This document shows, piece by piece, positions 19,640 through 30,432 of a stretch of DNA of 39,438 bases (its first letter is position 1; each line of letters begins with the position of its first letter). The stretch is taken from positions 1-39,438 of the forward strand of contig CALGNI010000046.1 in the NCBI GenBank assembly GCA_937958645.1, given 5' to 3'. The translations under genes were made by a program, and so were the position numbers. The notes below the pieces were generated by a model. That model worked only from the letters and a program-made list of their open reading frames with translations. It made no database searches and was not told where the DNA came from. The stretch comes from Candidatus Absconditabacterales bacterium (GTDB lineage Bacteria > Patescibacteriota > Gracilibacteria > Absconditabacterales > Absconditicoccaceae).

Positions 19640-21088
19640 ATGGTGATACCTTATTTTTGATTCCCTCATATGTGAATTCTTTTTTTTCTTATCCATATAA
19701 TCTTCATTCTTTATTTCGCTGCAATCGGCGTTTGGTGGCTAGGTTTAGTGCCATTGATCATGATGATTGTGCTTTTGCTATGAGGAGAAAAATGAGAGAG
19801 TTGAGAACCGGAAGGAGTTCTGCAGATGAACCAATCAACATTCACTTTAGAATGATTCCATGATTTCATCACAAAAAATGCCTTAGTGATTGCTCGAAGT
19901 TTGATAGTGCTTTGATGATGGGGACTTATTGACATTTATGCGAATCTAGGTTCTCAGCAGCTTTTTTGGCTTCTATGAATCCATATTATCTTGCGATGAT
20001 GATCTTATCTGTATGATTTCCATGATGGGAAGAAGATCTTCCATGTTGGTTATTATGTTACCTTAGTCTTGTTATGAATCCAATTATTTAGGTTTAGTGA
20101 TCGATACTACTTTATTCATTATGTGATGGCTTTTATAGTGTTAACTATGGCAATTTACTCGAGTATAGTTTTTTTGATGTCGGCCTTGGGAAAAAAAGTC
20201 GATTCTCTTACGAAATACTTATTCTTTATCATGTTCAACATCTCTGTCATTATTTTGATTTATCTTTGGTGAAGAGATGACTTGCATTCTGCAGTGGTCC
20301 TTGCTCAAGTGTATCTGATGGCTTTATATGTAATTATCTATGGAGTTGGCTGGTACTATGATCAGATCAAAGATGATGTGGTGCTTGATGAAGAACACTT
20401 AGCGGAAGAAATCTTGCAGGGGAAGCGTGTTTTGGGAAGACGTGTTCCTTTTATAGGCGAGGCAGTAGTAACTGCACAATCATTTTTGAATGGATTAGAT
20501 AAAAGAACGAGCTTCTCGATGAGTTTTATGAATATCGTTTTGGTAGTGATACAGCTGTATTTGTTCGTGGTATGATTCTCATGACCTGGTTGATGGATGA
20601 TACAAGTGATTTTTTGGTTTTGATTGTCTGCTTTTTTTGTAAATTATCTTTTGTTAAGAGAGATCTGATTTTCTCACCAACTGCAAAGGGCTGTTGCTTT
20701 TGTTTTACTGAATTTCTGAATTTATCTCAGTATTATCCAATGATTTGGAGCCAATATTTATCGAATTGTAATCTTATGAATAGCTCGAAGTCTTTTCAAT
20801 AGTCTTCTTATCTTCTTGTCTAGTCAGCTGCGTCTTGATATCTTGCTCCAAAAACAAGATTTTATTATCTGGATCTGAACTACAATTCTCTCCACGATCG
20901 TAAATATGTACTTTATTTTGCGTCTACCACTTTCGGGTCAATTTAGATTTTCTGTGATGTTTGTGTATATGGGACTTCAAAGTGTTTTCATCTTATATGC
21001 ATTGAGACGCATTTTGCGCAAGCAAACACCACTAAATATCGAGCAACAAGTAGAAAAAATGATCCAGGATGGCATGAAAAATTATTAG
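19640..21088 (+). CDS. Polytopic membrane protein of unknown function
   Basis: A 482-aa protein made mostly of hydrophobic helices, about 10-12 by eye, with aromatic-rich segments. Between the second and third helices a short polar loop occurs (GEPEGVLQMNQ). A longer cytoplasmic-type loop near residues 245-280 is acidic then basic (DDVVLDEEHLAEEILQGKR). The C terminus is a charged amphipathic tail, LNIEQQVEKMIQDGMK. UGA-coded glycines are common throughout. I recognise no transporter signature, catalytic motif or known family. It is divergent from the COG1855-type ATPase gene, and a 150-bp gap separates it from the next plus-strand gene. Confidence 0.75.
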
Positions 21089-21157
21089 TTTGCTGGCATG
21101 AAAATCGCTTAATAGAAACAATCTTCTTAGAAAAAGTTATTATTAGTCACTAAAAGT

Positions 21158-21185
21158 TTGACAAAGTTATAAAATTATGTATAAT
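21158..21185 (+). promoter_or_regulatory. Consensus sigma-70 promoter
   Basis: TTGACA (21158-21163) and TATAAT (21180-21185) are both perfect consensus hexamers, with a 16-bp spacer. It is 51 bp upstream of the ATG at 21237 and should drive the small membrane-anchored protein there. Confidence 0.85.
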
Positions 21186-21236
21186 ATTGATACATTAAGC
21201 TATTGTCTTTCTCCTTTAGTCTGTATAAAACAAAAA

Positions 21237-21527
21237 ATGTTAAAACGTTTTCTCTCAGACATCACTACTTCTGTACTTATATTGGTCATGATATGAGCAG
21301 CATATTTTATGACAGCACAAAGAGTTCTTCATGAAAGGACCCAATGATTTGCGCATTGTGCAAATACAGTTTCTTTAGAAGAAAGCATCAATAAACTTAC
21401 TTTGCGTAAATGACTTATCCAGTATAAAGACCTTCCAGATCATACCAAAGCAACATTGGTATTGGGATATGATGAACAAATAGCCTTATTCAAAGAAAAA
21501 CTCAATGAGTGTTGAAAAATACAATAA
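21237..21527 (+). CDS. Small membrane-anchored protein
   Basis: A 96-aa protein with one N-terminal transmembrane segment (about residues 9-28: TTSVLILVMIGAAYFMTAQR) and a short soluble domain with two cysteines (FAHCAN and NECGK). The soluble part has the helical wording SLEESINKLTLRKGLIQYKD. I do not recognise a family. A perfect-consensus promoter lies just upstream, which suggests strong expression. The gene is convergent with rlmH, leaving 19 bp between the stops. Two or more glycines are UGA-coded. Confidence 0.7.
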
Positions 21528-21546
21528 TATAGATTTAGCTGCCTCC

Positions 21547-21999
21547 TTAGTAATGATAAGATCTTCATTGGTCCATCATAGTGGATCTATATACTTGCTC
21601 TATGAGAACGAGTTTTGCTAGGCCATGGGGCATCGTATGCTTACCAAATGAAATCTTCTTATATAAATATGGTTCCAATCTTTTCTCATCAAGTCAGTAA
21701 GGACCTCAAAGGATACACACAATATCATGAGTTCATATGAGCATTTTTTTGTATTCATGTGAGGTAAACGATGTTCATTCTTTACTTAAGAGAATGATTT
21801 TTTTTCATTTCTTCTTTAATGCTTCAATTTTTCACAGAAGTAGATTTGTTTCTTTTTCGATAATCTGCTGATGAGTTCAGTATTTAACAGGTTTGATGTT
21901 CTGAATGCTCACTTGTTTTCCAAGTCTCTTCTTATATTCTCAGATTGCTTGTGCAAAATGCTTGTCAGAATCGCTGATGCAAAGAATAAGAATTTTCAT
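21547..21999 (-). CDS. rlmH: 23S rRNA (pseudouridine1915-N3)-methyltransferase RlmH
   Basis: A 150-aa SPOUT-class methyltransferase, typical size for RlmH (about 155 aa), which methylates pseudouridine 1915 in helix 69 of 23S rRNA using SAM. Seen: the N-terminal strand MKILILCIS, EYKKRLGK, KIILLSKEG (usually LDxxG), the SAM-binding knot motif GGPYGLDE at 98-105, KISFGKHTMPHGLAKLVLIEQVYR at 115-138, and the C-terminal signature GRSYHY, in which RxYHx contacts the substrate. With standard code it breaks at the first G of GGPYG. It is divergent from obg, with an inverted repeat between the two genes. Confidence 0.95.
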
Positions 22000-22033
22000 A
22001 AAATCTTCAGAAACAAAATGAATATCTCTATTT

Positions 22034-22063
22034 TATATGTATTTTCACCCTAAAATACATATA
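22034..22063. repeat. Perfect 12-bp inverted repeat between rlmH and obg
   Basis: TATATGTATTTT and AAAATACATATA are perfect arms around a 6-bp spacer (CACCCT). CTCTA and TAGAG flank them and could extend the pairing. It lies in the short divergent promoter region between rlmH (start 21999) and obg (start 22093). It may be an operator that regulates both genes, or a cruciform/hairpin element. Confidence 0.6.
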
Positions 22064-22092
22064 GAGTACATTCTTAGTTACTATTATCTGTT

Positions 22093-23565
22093 ATGAAATT
22101 TTTTGATGAAGTAAATATAACGGTGAAGTCTTGATCTGGAGGAGATTGATTAATTTCTGGTAGACGTGAAAAGCATGTTCCTTTTGGGGGACCAGCTGGA
22201 GGAAATGGAGGAAATGGTTGATCGATCTATCTTCAAGGAACTTCAAATGAGCGAACCTTAATGAAGTATAGATATAATTTGATGTATAGGGCTAAACCTG
22301 GAGAGAAAGGCTGAAATAAAGAACAGTATGGGAAAGACGCTGAAGATCTTACTCTCATGGTTCCTTTGTGAACGCTTATTAGACAAACAAAGACATGAAG
22401 AATAGTTGGACAAATTACTAAAGAATGAGAGCAGTTACTCCTGGTGAAGTGATGAAAATGATGAGTTGGAAATATGCAGTTCGTCACACCTCAAGTGCAG
22501 TACCCAGAGATGGCTTTGCATGGTGAACCAGGTCATACCTTGGATATAACTTTAGAGCTCCAGTTGCTTGCTGATGTGGCTCTGGTATGAATGCCAAGTG
22601 TAGGGAAATCTAGTTTGATTAATGCTGTATCAAATGTGAAAGCAAAAACTGCTGAATATCATTTTACCACCTTAATCCCCAATGTGGGTGTGGTAGGACA
22701 CAAATCAAAAAGTTTTGTGTTGATAGATATTCCAGGACTGATAGAATGAGCAAGTGATGGAAAAGGCCTAGGGAGTGAGTTTCTTAGACATATCCTCAAG
22801 AGTCGTGCTTTATGCTTTATGATTGATGCTCAAAAATTTGAACAAGGACGAAACGATTTTGATATCTTATATAATGAATTATATACCTATGTCTTGGATA
22901 AGTATCCTTGAGCAAAGATCAATCTCGTACACAAGGAAGAATTGGTAGTAATGGAGCTCACTGATGACCAATGATCAACAATATTTTCTAAGGCTCTGTA
23001 CTGGATCGTAAATAAGATAGATATGCTATGAGATGATGATATTATTCAGGAATACAATGAAGGTTGGAACAGTCACTTGCGTGAATCTTTGAAATGATTG
23101 GGGTTGAAAGCACCTTGATTTGATGCTACTTCTTTAAGTTATCCAATCTCGGCGGTTACTCGCATCTGAGTTGATAATCGATTGGATAGTATGATATGAG
23201 TAGTAGATAATCAATGATTAATAAGTACTGTTGACTATGAAGCGGTGACTATTGAGCAAGAGCATATCGATTCAGTAAATAATATTACAGACACTACGTT
23301 AGATGAATTGTTGGATAAGGGATATCTTCCTGAAGAGAATGAAAACAAGAAGAAAAAAGTGCGGGAGGTAAATAGAGCGCAAGTATCATACTTAGCTAAT
23401 GTTGTCCCACGATGAAATGAACAAGCAGAAATGCGATTTTGGCGTCAACTGGATCAACAAGGACATTTAGATCGAATGCAAGATGCAGGAGTAAAAAAAT
23501 GAGATATTTTGAAAGTAATTTCTTGGTATCATGGAGTGCAAGATAAGTTTATTATGCGAGAATAG
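22093..23565 (+). CDS. obg: Obg-family GTPase (ObgE/CgtA)
   Basis: A 490-aa protein with all three Obg parts. The N-terminal glycine-rich Obg fold has [19 protein letters not shown], then [14 protein letters not shown]. The GTPase domain has P-loop GMPSVGKSS at 166-174, switch region [12 protein letters not shown]3 [16 protein letters not shown], and G4 NKID (in WIVNKIDM). The C-terminal region, rich in E and K, matches the OCT-type domain. It binds the 50S subunit and acts in ribosome assembly and stress signalling. The first P-loop glycine is UGA-coded, a clear check on the genetic code. It starts a plus-strand run with the FtsB-like gene (24-bp gap) and truB (10-bp gap). Confidence 0.95.
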
Positions 23566-23589
23566 TTTTTTTACAATACTAGCATTGGA

Positions 23590-24027
23590 ATGCGTTTCCA
23601 TAGGTTTATTAGAGTGACTATGTATCGAAGGTATATTATCTTTTTTCTTACCTTATTTTTTGTGTTATATGGAGTGCAAGCATATTTAAATAAACAGAAT
23701 ATGGAAGTAGCGATAGAGGAAATTCAGACTGAGATCAACGATGCAGCTGAAGAAATCGCCTTTATCAAAAATTTTGAAAGACCTTTTCTAGATAGTGAGT
23801 GGGCAGAGTATTATCTATGACATGAAAATGGAGTGGTGTATGATGGTGAACGGGTAATTAGACTAAGGAATAGAGAGAGAATCTTGGCAGACACACAAGA
23901 TGATATTCTTTCCTTGCAAGCAAAAGATGATAAGGATGTGATAGTGATCTCATCCCCTCAAGAATCATGGTATTACTTTATCTATGACAAATTGGAACCT
24001 CTGAAAGACCTTTGATTTATCGAATAA
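23590..24027 (+). CDS. FtsB/DivIC-like small membrane protein
   Basis: A 145-aa protein with an N-terminal membrane segment (about residues 14-33, YIIFFLTLFFVLYGVQAYLN), a short coiled coil (EVAIEEIQTEINDAAEEIAFIKNF), and a C-terminal region with ERPFLDSEWAEYYLGHENGVVY. This layout is like FtsB/DivIC septum-formation proteins, where the tail often reads EYIEKIAREELGMVKPGE; here the corresponding LDSEWAEYYLGHENGVVY is a good match in place and style. It would act in the divisome with FtsL and FtsQ. It sits between obg and truB in the same transcript. Standard code splits it at the Gly in YYLG. Confidence 0.7.
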
Positions 24028-24037
24028 TAAGCGTGCT

Positions 24038-24649
24038 ATGATTTTATATATCTCCAAACCTAAAGGCTTTACAAGCTATGATCTGATTCATAAGATCAAA
24101 AAACTCTATCCAAGAAAAACTAAAATAGGACATGCATGAACGCTTGATCCCATGGCCACAGGACTCATGATCGTCGCGATCGGTAAAGATACCAAACGCA
24201 TTAGACATTATGTTTGAATGGATAAGGTGTATCAGGCAAGCATAGATTTTTCTAAAACCTCCGACACTCGAGATATGGATTATCGAAAAGACTTTAAGCA
24301 ACTTGCTTTGGAATCCCTCACGGCGCCGACATTGCAAGAGATTGAAAAAACATTAGAAGCAAAAATTTGACGATCAAGACGACCATTAACACCATTTTCT
24401 GCAAGAAAGATCAGAGGGAAGAAACTCTATGAATACGCAAGGGAGGGAAATCCAATTTTCATGGAAACAGAGATGCAATTACTCTGATTTACCATTCTTT
24501 CTTATGACTTTCCAGTCTTGGAGGTAGAATTACATGTATGATCATGAACCTACATCAGATCTATAGCTCATTGGCTTGGCTCTCAATTTGCCTTGGGATG
24601 AATCTTGACGGCGTTGCATAGATCGAAGGTAGGGGATATTAGTCTGTAG
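24038..24649 (+). CDS. truB: tRNA pseudouridine synthase B
   Basis: A 203-aa protein of the TruB family, which makes pseudouridine 55 in the tRNA T-loop. It opens ISKPKGFTSYDLIHKIKK and has the catalytic motif GHAGTLDPMATGLM with D37 as the nucleophile. VYQASIDF, RPLTPFSARKIRGKKLYEYAR and GTYIRSIAHWLG follow, all in the expected places. It is shorter than the E. coli enzyme (314 aa) because the C-terminal PUA domain is absent. This is common in compact genomes. Its start lies 10 bp after the FtsB-like stop. Confidence 0.95.
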
Positions 24650-24763
24650 GGGAGTTTTGTGATATAGCATACATTTAATGAGTAAAATAAAAATCACTGC
24701 GAGTGTAGTGCTTTAATTACTACTTTACTCTAGTGTGATGTAATATATGGTAGCCTTAAATAA

Positions 24764-26482
24764 TTATCCAATTATCCTTTCTGGAATCTTCTTAAGAATG
24801 ACTTTTACATTGGTTGGTTCAAAAGTTAATTGTTTTCACCTTTTTCAATTGTTATCTTCGTATATTGAAAATCTTTGTTTTTTCGTATTTGGATTTATCT
24901 TTCAATATCTATTTTCATAAATCCATTGATTACGATCAGGTATTACTTCAGTTTCAAATCAATGCTCTTTTCAAAATTCTTTTCGATCGTTGCAAGACAT
25001 CGTACAAAATGCTTCATTACATTCATCAAATCGATTTTTCAGGTAGTCAACTTTTGGCATAAACTCGTATAGATCTTGGTTTCTTATGAGAACTGTTCAG
25101 GTGTTGTAATCTAAGACATCGAACTTGTATCAAGCATCTCCATGAGTTTTAATGAATGATTTTTGGAAAACGAATAATCTTCAGAAAGTACTTAAGGTTG
25201 CTAGATAATCGGAAAAAACTTGTTTAACTTCTTGTTTTTCAATATCAGAAAATGCGCTTTTTATTCATGAGTTGTATAAATCAACAGCGGCATAATAAGC
25301 AGATTCATCGAATGGTAATCAATCTTGTGTATCTAATTCTGCAATGACTTGTTTGTTTTTATCATTAGGTCACACTACATCCATATTTATCCATACTCAC
25401 TTTGGAGTAAGTTTTCTATGAATGTTATTTGCGAATATTTTCAATGCGTTTTGTTCTCAGTATGAGATTACTTCATGTGTCGTTGAAATGCTTGTGATAG
25501 TGTCAACTGAACTATCTTGTATAAATAATTCATCTACTCCATTCCCATGATAAATATGTGTATGAGGGTAGTCAATTTTTTTCATATTATTTTTTGCGAC
25601 TTCATACAATGTCCTAGACATTTCTACTCAGATAAATGTGCTTCAGTTAAGTTTAGGATCTTGTGCGGCACATGCAATAAGTCATCATCAAGCGCATCAT
25701 ATATCGACTAATACTCCTTTTCTTATATATTTTTTTATCGCCTCATATTTTCTAGGTGAGGCAGTTTGAAATGATTCTTCATAAATCCTATAATCTCTAA
25801 CAGTATTGTCAAAGTTTCAATCCTCATTCAGTATATTATCTTCATATAGCTTTAAGCTATGTTCGAAGAAGTTGTATTTCTTGTACATGTTATATGATCA
25901 CTGGTGTAGATGAGATTTAGCATATTCAAGAGCGATTTCAGGAGATTTGCTATATTTTTCCAGAGTGTTATTTAAGATTTGCCATGAAAATAATTTATTA
26001 TCTTGTCATTGTATTTGTGGTGATAATGCATCTATTACTGTATAACCCAGTTCTTGATATAAAGGTATAAGTTCAGGATTTGAACATAGGATGAGACTGT
26101 TTTCTGGAGTTAATAATTCATAGTTTCCTTCGTTTGCCATAGCAATGTTTGTAGACATAATGGTATACTCTGAAAAATTTTCCATTTTTCACCTTTCTTC
26201 AATCAAATAAGGAAAGATCGGTATATCTTCCGAGTTTGCTACATTTATTAGTGACTCGATTCTTCTTTCTCATCTAATAGGATTTCTTCTTGTATTGCTG
26301 TGATTTGCTGATGTTATGGGAATGATTAGTTTTTTTGGATTTTTGAAGCTTACCTCATTTCCAGATGTATCAAGAAGAGTAATTAGTTCATCTTTGCTCT
26401 TATTAAAGATTCTTTTCCAAACATCTACTAGTGGTTTTGAAACCGCAATATGCCTTCATGGATTGATGATGTAGTTTATCAT
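24764..26482 (-). CDS. SAM-dependent methyltransferase (class I), large
   Basis: A 572-aa protein. A class I methyltransferase core starts near residue 255: VLVDIGCAGGGLIACAA (glycine-rich SAM loop; DIGCAGGG at 260-267), the second strand FIGVEMSRTLYEVAKNN with the acidic ribose contact, and a fourth strand, SVDTITSISTTHEVISYGE. About 250 residues precede the core, with NPGRHIAVSKPL and an ITSANHSNTRRNPIRGERR region; they may be a substrate-recognition domain. The C-terminal 150 residues are rich in aromatic residues. The substrate is unknown: no rRNA, DNA or protein methylase signature such as NPPY is seen. It has its own promoter at 26568-26595 and converges on truB. Confidence 0.8.
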
Positions 26483-26567
26483 AATGTTTTGATGAAAAAT
26501 TGAACAACGTCTAACAAATCACTGTTTTAGGACTCATTGTGTATATCAAGCTTATAAGTTAAGTACA

Positions 26568-26595
26568 ACTATACTTAAATACATAAAAAAGTCAA
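26568..26595 (-). promoter_or_regulatory. Sigma-70-type promoter for the methyltransferase gene
   Basis: The minus strand reads TTGACT, a 16-bp spacer, then TATAGT, 86 bp upstream of the ATG at 26482. It starts just after the end of the Nudix gene. Confidence 0.6.
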
Positions 26596-26600
26596 TTATG

Positions 26601-26624
26601 TCTACACAAACTTCTACACAAACT
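26601..26624. repeat. Perfect 12-bp tandem duplication over the Nudix stop codon
   Basis: TCTACACAAACT is repeated exactly twice. The unit length is a multiple of three, so the Nudix frame meets TAG at 26614-26616 and the same TAG again 12 bp later. Confidence 0.85.
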
Positions 26625-27669
26625 TCCCATGATGTTTCATGGCCCATTGGACTTTAGTCAGCTGCTCATTCGTTATCCATTCTGTTTTTTCTAGATCACT
26701 AGATCCTTCTGGACTTGGTGAACCAGTGAGTACTACTCATTTTCGGGCGATCGTTGCGGCAGGTCCGCGGGTGTCTCAAGGATTGAAGTCAGGTGATTGC
26801 GGATCTTCTATGTACAGTATTGGTTCTTGATCGATTGCCACTCATAATTTGTAAGCCCTTATCGTTCAGGTTATTAATGTATTTCCTCAAATTTCTTCTT
26901 TTTTATAATTGATCTTTTGCGCAATGATTTCATCTGATACTTTGAGTCAAGAGGTTTCTTCGAATCACTCCCTGATTGCACTAATGATGCTGGCTTGTTC
27001 TTTAGATAATCCTAATGATGATCCAATAACTGCATCTTGTTTGTCGATATATCATCACACCCACGCTGATCAACGTGGATATTCCTTTCTGGTTCATACA
27101 AGAATATGATCTTTAGCTCAGGAGTCACTTAGAATTAGATCCACTGCTCCCGGATTATCGGCTTTACGTAGTCAAGAAAAATACTCTAGGCTTTGTTTCT
27201 TGATGTTTTCGTCCGATAGGTAGAGATTTATGATGGAACCATCAGGATCAAATCAAGTGTATACTGAAAGCTCATTACGCCATCTTGCGATTTCTTCTGT
27301 ATTTTCTGATGCTAGTCATCTGTGATACATTGCAATTTGAAAAGCAATAGACCTTTCATAACATTTTATCTTAATGGCTTTATCGATGTTGGTGCTGTTG
27401 GTAAAATCTCAAGAGTATGATACTAGCGTGTCCATGAGAGAGCTTGCGATATTTTTTTGTAATTGCTGATGATCTACGAAGCTGATTCAATGTAATTTTG
27501 CTCATGATTGTTCACAAAGAGTTTCAATAATTTTCTTTTTGCTTAGTTCACAGAAATATCATTGTTTATTACTTACTTTAAGATCTAGAGATCCATGAGA
27601 TCCTTGCTTGTGTATCAGTTTTTGTAGGTTACTATCTACGGTGGCAGAGTTGATTAGAATAGTATTCAT
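26614..27669 (-). CDS. Nudix hydrolase with a large N-terminal domain
   Basis: A 351-aa protein. The Nudix box is in the second half: GSSLGLSKEQASIISAIREG ending in REGFEETSG with R233, E234, E237 and E238 (consensus REUxEExGU). It sits behind YPRGSAWVGGYIDKQDAVI. The N-terminal 190 residues are not recognised; they carry no zinc ribbon, so this is not a plain NudC. A Nudix enzyme here could cleave ADP-ribose, NADH or dinucleotide polyphosphates. It is the last gene of the NAD block. The region upstream carries a TGTA-N5-TAGAATAAG box (27698-27715), 29 bp from the start. Many glycines, including one in the Nudix box, are UGA-coded. Confidence 0.85.
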
Positions 27670-27697
27670 AAGAGAAGAGTGAGGTAATAAATGTTGC

Positions 27698-27715
27698 TGT
27701 ATATATTAGAATAAG
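27698..27715 (-). promoter_or_regulatory. TGTA-N5-TACA-type box upstream of the Nudix gene
   Basis: TGTA-TATAT-TAGA-ATAAG: one mismatch in the second half-site compared with the boxes at 31802 and 32585. It lies 29 bp upstream of the ATG, so it could be an operator or a promoter -10 region. Confidence 0.4.
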
Positions 27716-27730
27716 ATAAAATCAAAAAAA

Positions 27731-28555
27731 TTAATTCAATCTCGTGGGCTTGAGTAAAAACGCTTCCATAATCTTTTCTGAAACAGCTCAAGGTTTATGG
27801 ACCATAAATGAATTGTTGAGAGTGGTTGGAGTATTGTAATTTATTCCTTCAGTGATCAGTCATTCATGAGTAGAGTTTACTAACAATCAAGATTCTCTCG
27901 CGATAAGTTCTCCGGCTGCGGTATCTCGATGGTGTGTGCTACGGTTTTGTGCAAATAATTCTCATTCATCTTCTGCCATAAGACAGAATTTGAGTGCACT
28001 AAAGACTCTTTTTTGTTGCACTGTTGAGTGGAGAGATTGAAGTTGCTCGGTAGTTTTTTGGTATGCTTTTGGTTCGCTATTGATGAAGCGATAAGGATTA
28101 GTTTGAGCAGCTCCAGTTTTAAGTTTTTCTCGTTTTCCTTTTTGTCGCTTTATGCTTCATTTATCTTGTTTAGCACTGTAGAAAATCTTATTTTTAGGAT
28201 CATAAATCGCACTATATACAGGTCTGTGATTTACCATAAACGCTACGCATATACAGAAATTTCCGCTTTTATACATAAAGCTTTTGGTTCCATCTATTGG
28301 ATCGACCAACCAGTATGATCATAGTTTTTCTTTTATTTTTTGTTCAATTGGAGGTCCTTCTTCAGATAAGATTGGCGCATCAATTATTGTTGGGAGACCT
28401 TCATTTAACATGATGTGTGATGCCAGATCTGCTCTGGTTAGAGGTGAATTATCGCTTTTTTTCTTGGCTTCAAAGTCTCAGGAAGTATAAATATCCATGA
28501 CTTCTTCTCATATGTTGTCCAATAGTGGAAGCATTTGTTTATCAAGAGAGTTCAT
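27731..28555 (-). CDS. CysQ/inositol monophosphatase-family phosphatase
   Basis: A 274-aa protein of the Mg-dependent, Li-sensitive phosphatase superfamily. Motifs: DNSPLTRAD at 35-43, LSEE at 63-66, metal-binding DPIDGTKSF at 85-93, and near residue 215 HHRDTAAGE in place of the usual WDxAAGx. Family members dephosphorylate inositol phosphate, pAp (CysQ) or related compounds. The closest pattern is CysQ, 3'(2'),5'-bisphosphate nucleotidase. pAp and NADP recycling would fit the neighbours: nadK lies 97 bp upstream and the Nudix gene 61 bp downstream. Its start, ATGAACTC, follows no clear ribosome binding site, as for most genes here. Confidence 0.85.
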
Positions 28556-28652
28556 GGGATACGTAAGATATAAATTATTTTCTTTCTTATGGATTGATAG
28601 TGACAATATAACTTTTTTCGTTTTAAAACATAGGTCTTATTGTTGACATGTT

Positions 28653-29486
28653 CTAGTTTATGACTCATCAGTTTTTTCAAAGAATTACATTTCACAATGA
28701 TTCTTGGGCTAATAGGATTCTTCTATCATGATAATCTTCATCATGCTTGAAGGCGATCTTTGCATATCTTTCTGGTGGATAGATGGTTACTTCTTTCACA
28801 TTATCTATCATATTGTCTGGATTTTTCCCATCATGAGCTACTTTTCGAGGATCTCTTCATCTCGTGTCTGTGATGGTGATTTCTTCAGGTTTGAGATATC
28901 CCCATTTGAATCATTTTGGTCGAGCGCAGGTAACCCCCAATAACTTACTTTTCATATCCATGAGAGGTAAGTCGCCATTCAGAGCTTGTCACGTAGATCA
29001 TAATGGAGTATTGATGAGTGCTTCTGAGCAAAATATATCGATCAGTTTTCATTGGGTCTTTGAAGTTAATTCGAAGCAATGGAAGTTTCCTCAATACACT
29101 CCAATCAAGAGGTCATTGATAAAGAAGTTATCATGTACTCCATTGTCGTGAGTTGTAGTTTTGGTATTGATAATGGGAACATCAATGATATTGAGCCCTT
29201 CAAGCGTCTTTGGTAGGTCTGGTGTGTTCATATGATTCAAGATAAATCATACCGTACCCGCATTGATACCAAAATATATTTTATCTAGATCCTTGTATTT
29301 TTTTATCATCTCGATCATGAAACCATCGCCTCATCAGACAAGTAAGATATCTGCTTCTTCCGGGCTCTCGACAAGGAGTATTTTAGCAAGATTATCTTTT
29401 ACAATAGTATTGATTCCATCAAGTTTGGTCTTCTTTTCTTGATTTCCGTAGTCTTGATCTAGGAGGAGATGGTATTTGAGAGTCAT
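28653..29486 (-). CDS. nadK: NAD kinase
   Basis: A 277-aa protein, typical for NadK, which phosphorylates NAD to NADP. The diphosphate-binding GGGDGFM is at 51-57, GINAGTVGF at 73-81 (usually GINxGxLGF), and LINTPLGSTGQALN fits the TPTGSTAY signature. A C-terminal segment resembles the beta-sandwich domain, ending with VAHDGK, which matches the D-G-x substrate contact. The gene lies 30 bp downstream of nadE, consistent with one transcript pncB-nadE-nadK. Three glycines in the catalytic motifs are UGA-coded, so standard gene callers would miss it. Confidence 0.95.
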
Positions 29487-29516
29487 GGGGAGAGGGTTAT
29501 TGATAAAGCTTGTTGA

Positions 29517-30389
29517 TTATAATCCAGGTAAAGTAGCTACCGGTGGCATCTTCATCTTGTGTTCTCCTTGGAAGTATCTTGTGAGATAGATATCCATGAC
29601 TTCGTGCTTTCTACCTGTAAATGATGCTAAGAAGTCCTTGGTTACGATAGGATCATTATACATCACTCAGTTAGTTGCTATCTCTGAGATGAGGTCATCG
29701 TGTTGTTCCATAGCCCATTCTAGTTCATCATATGTTGCACCTAATTGATCTTCATCTGTGGCTCCATCTGGATGAAGTCAATCAGTAGGTCTTGCTTCCA
29801 GTATTTCTTGGATTACATCCATGTGAGCTCATAGTTTGTATACCTCAGATTTGACCAATTCTCCGATAGGACTATAGTCTACTCAACCATCTCCGTATTT
29901 GGTGAAGAATTTGATTCCGTAGTCTTCAACTTTATTTCATGTTCAGATTACGATTCAATTATTTCCTGGAGCCATTCAATATAATGTTACCATTCTCAAT
30001 CTTGATCTAGTATTTACTAGTGCCATATATAAGTCATCATCAGAAAGTCAGGTTTCTTTGAGTTTTGCTTTTAGTGAGTGATAGGTGTCGGTCAAATCGA
30101 TATTGTGGTGAATGATATTTGGATATTTATTTTGTAATTCAGCGATATGTTTATCGCCGCGGGTGACTTGATCAATTGCTTGGTCGATCGGCATGGTCAA
30201 TAATACTGTTTTGAGTCATGTTTTTGCTGCGAGAGTAGACACAACTGCCGAATCTATTCATCAGCTCACTCAAACAATGCATGCTTCTGAATGTGCTTCT
30301 TTAGTGACGTAGTCTTTGATTTGATCTACCAAGGTTTCTTCTATTGCTTGGTAATCTAGATTTCTGTCTGTTGCTTTGAGAGTTTCCAT
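29517..30389 (-). CDS. nadE: NAD synthetase (ammonia-dependent type)
   Basis: A 290-aa protein. The ATP-pyrophosphatase P-loop SGGIDSAV is at 42-49; further signatures are NTRSRLRMVTLYGMA, IGTGNKVEDYGIKFFTKYGDGG (read in two parts), PIGELVKSEVY, and DGLHPDGATDEDQLGATYDE. It amidates nicotinate adenine dinucleotide to NAD. There is no N-terminal glutaminase (CN-hydrolase) domain, so it should use free ammonia. The stop lies 30 bp before nadK, and the start 43 bp after pncB. The adenylyltransferase NadD needed between PncB and NadE is not in this window. Confidence 0.96.
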
Positions 30390-30432
30390 GGTTTGGGTAT
30401 AAAGAGTAAAATAAGAGTTTATCTGTGTAAGA

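Noticed and set aside
24650-24763. Imperfect stem between truB and the methyltransferase gene as a terminator
   Set aside because: Arms around 24695-24739 pair only partly and no T-run follows. Convergent genes could end here, but I cannot support a specific terminator.
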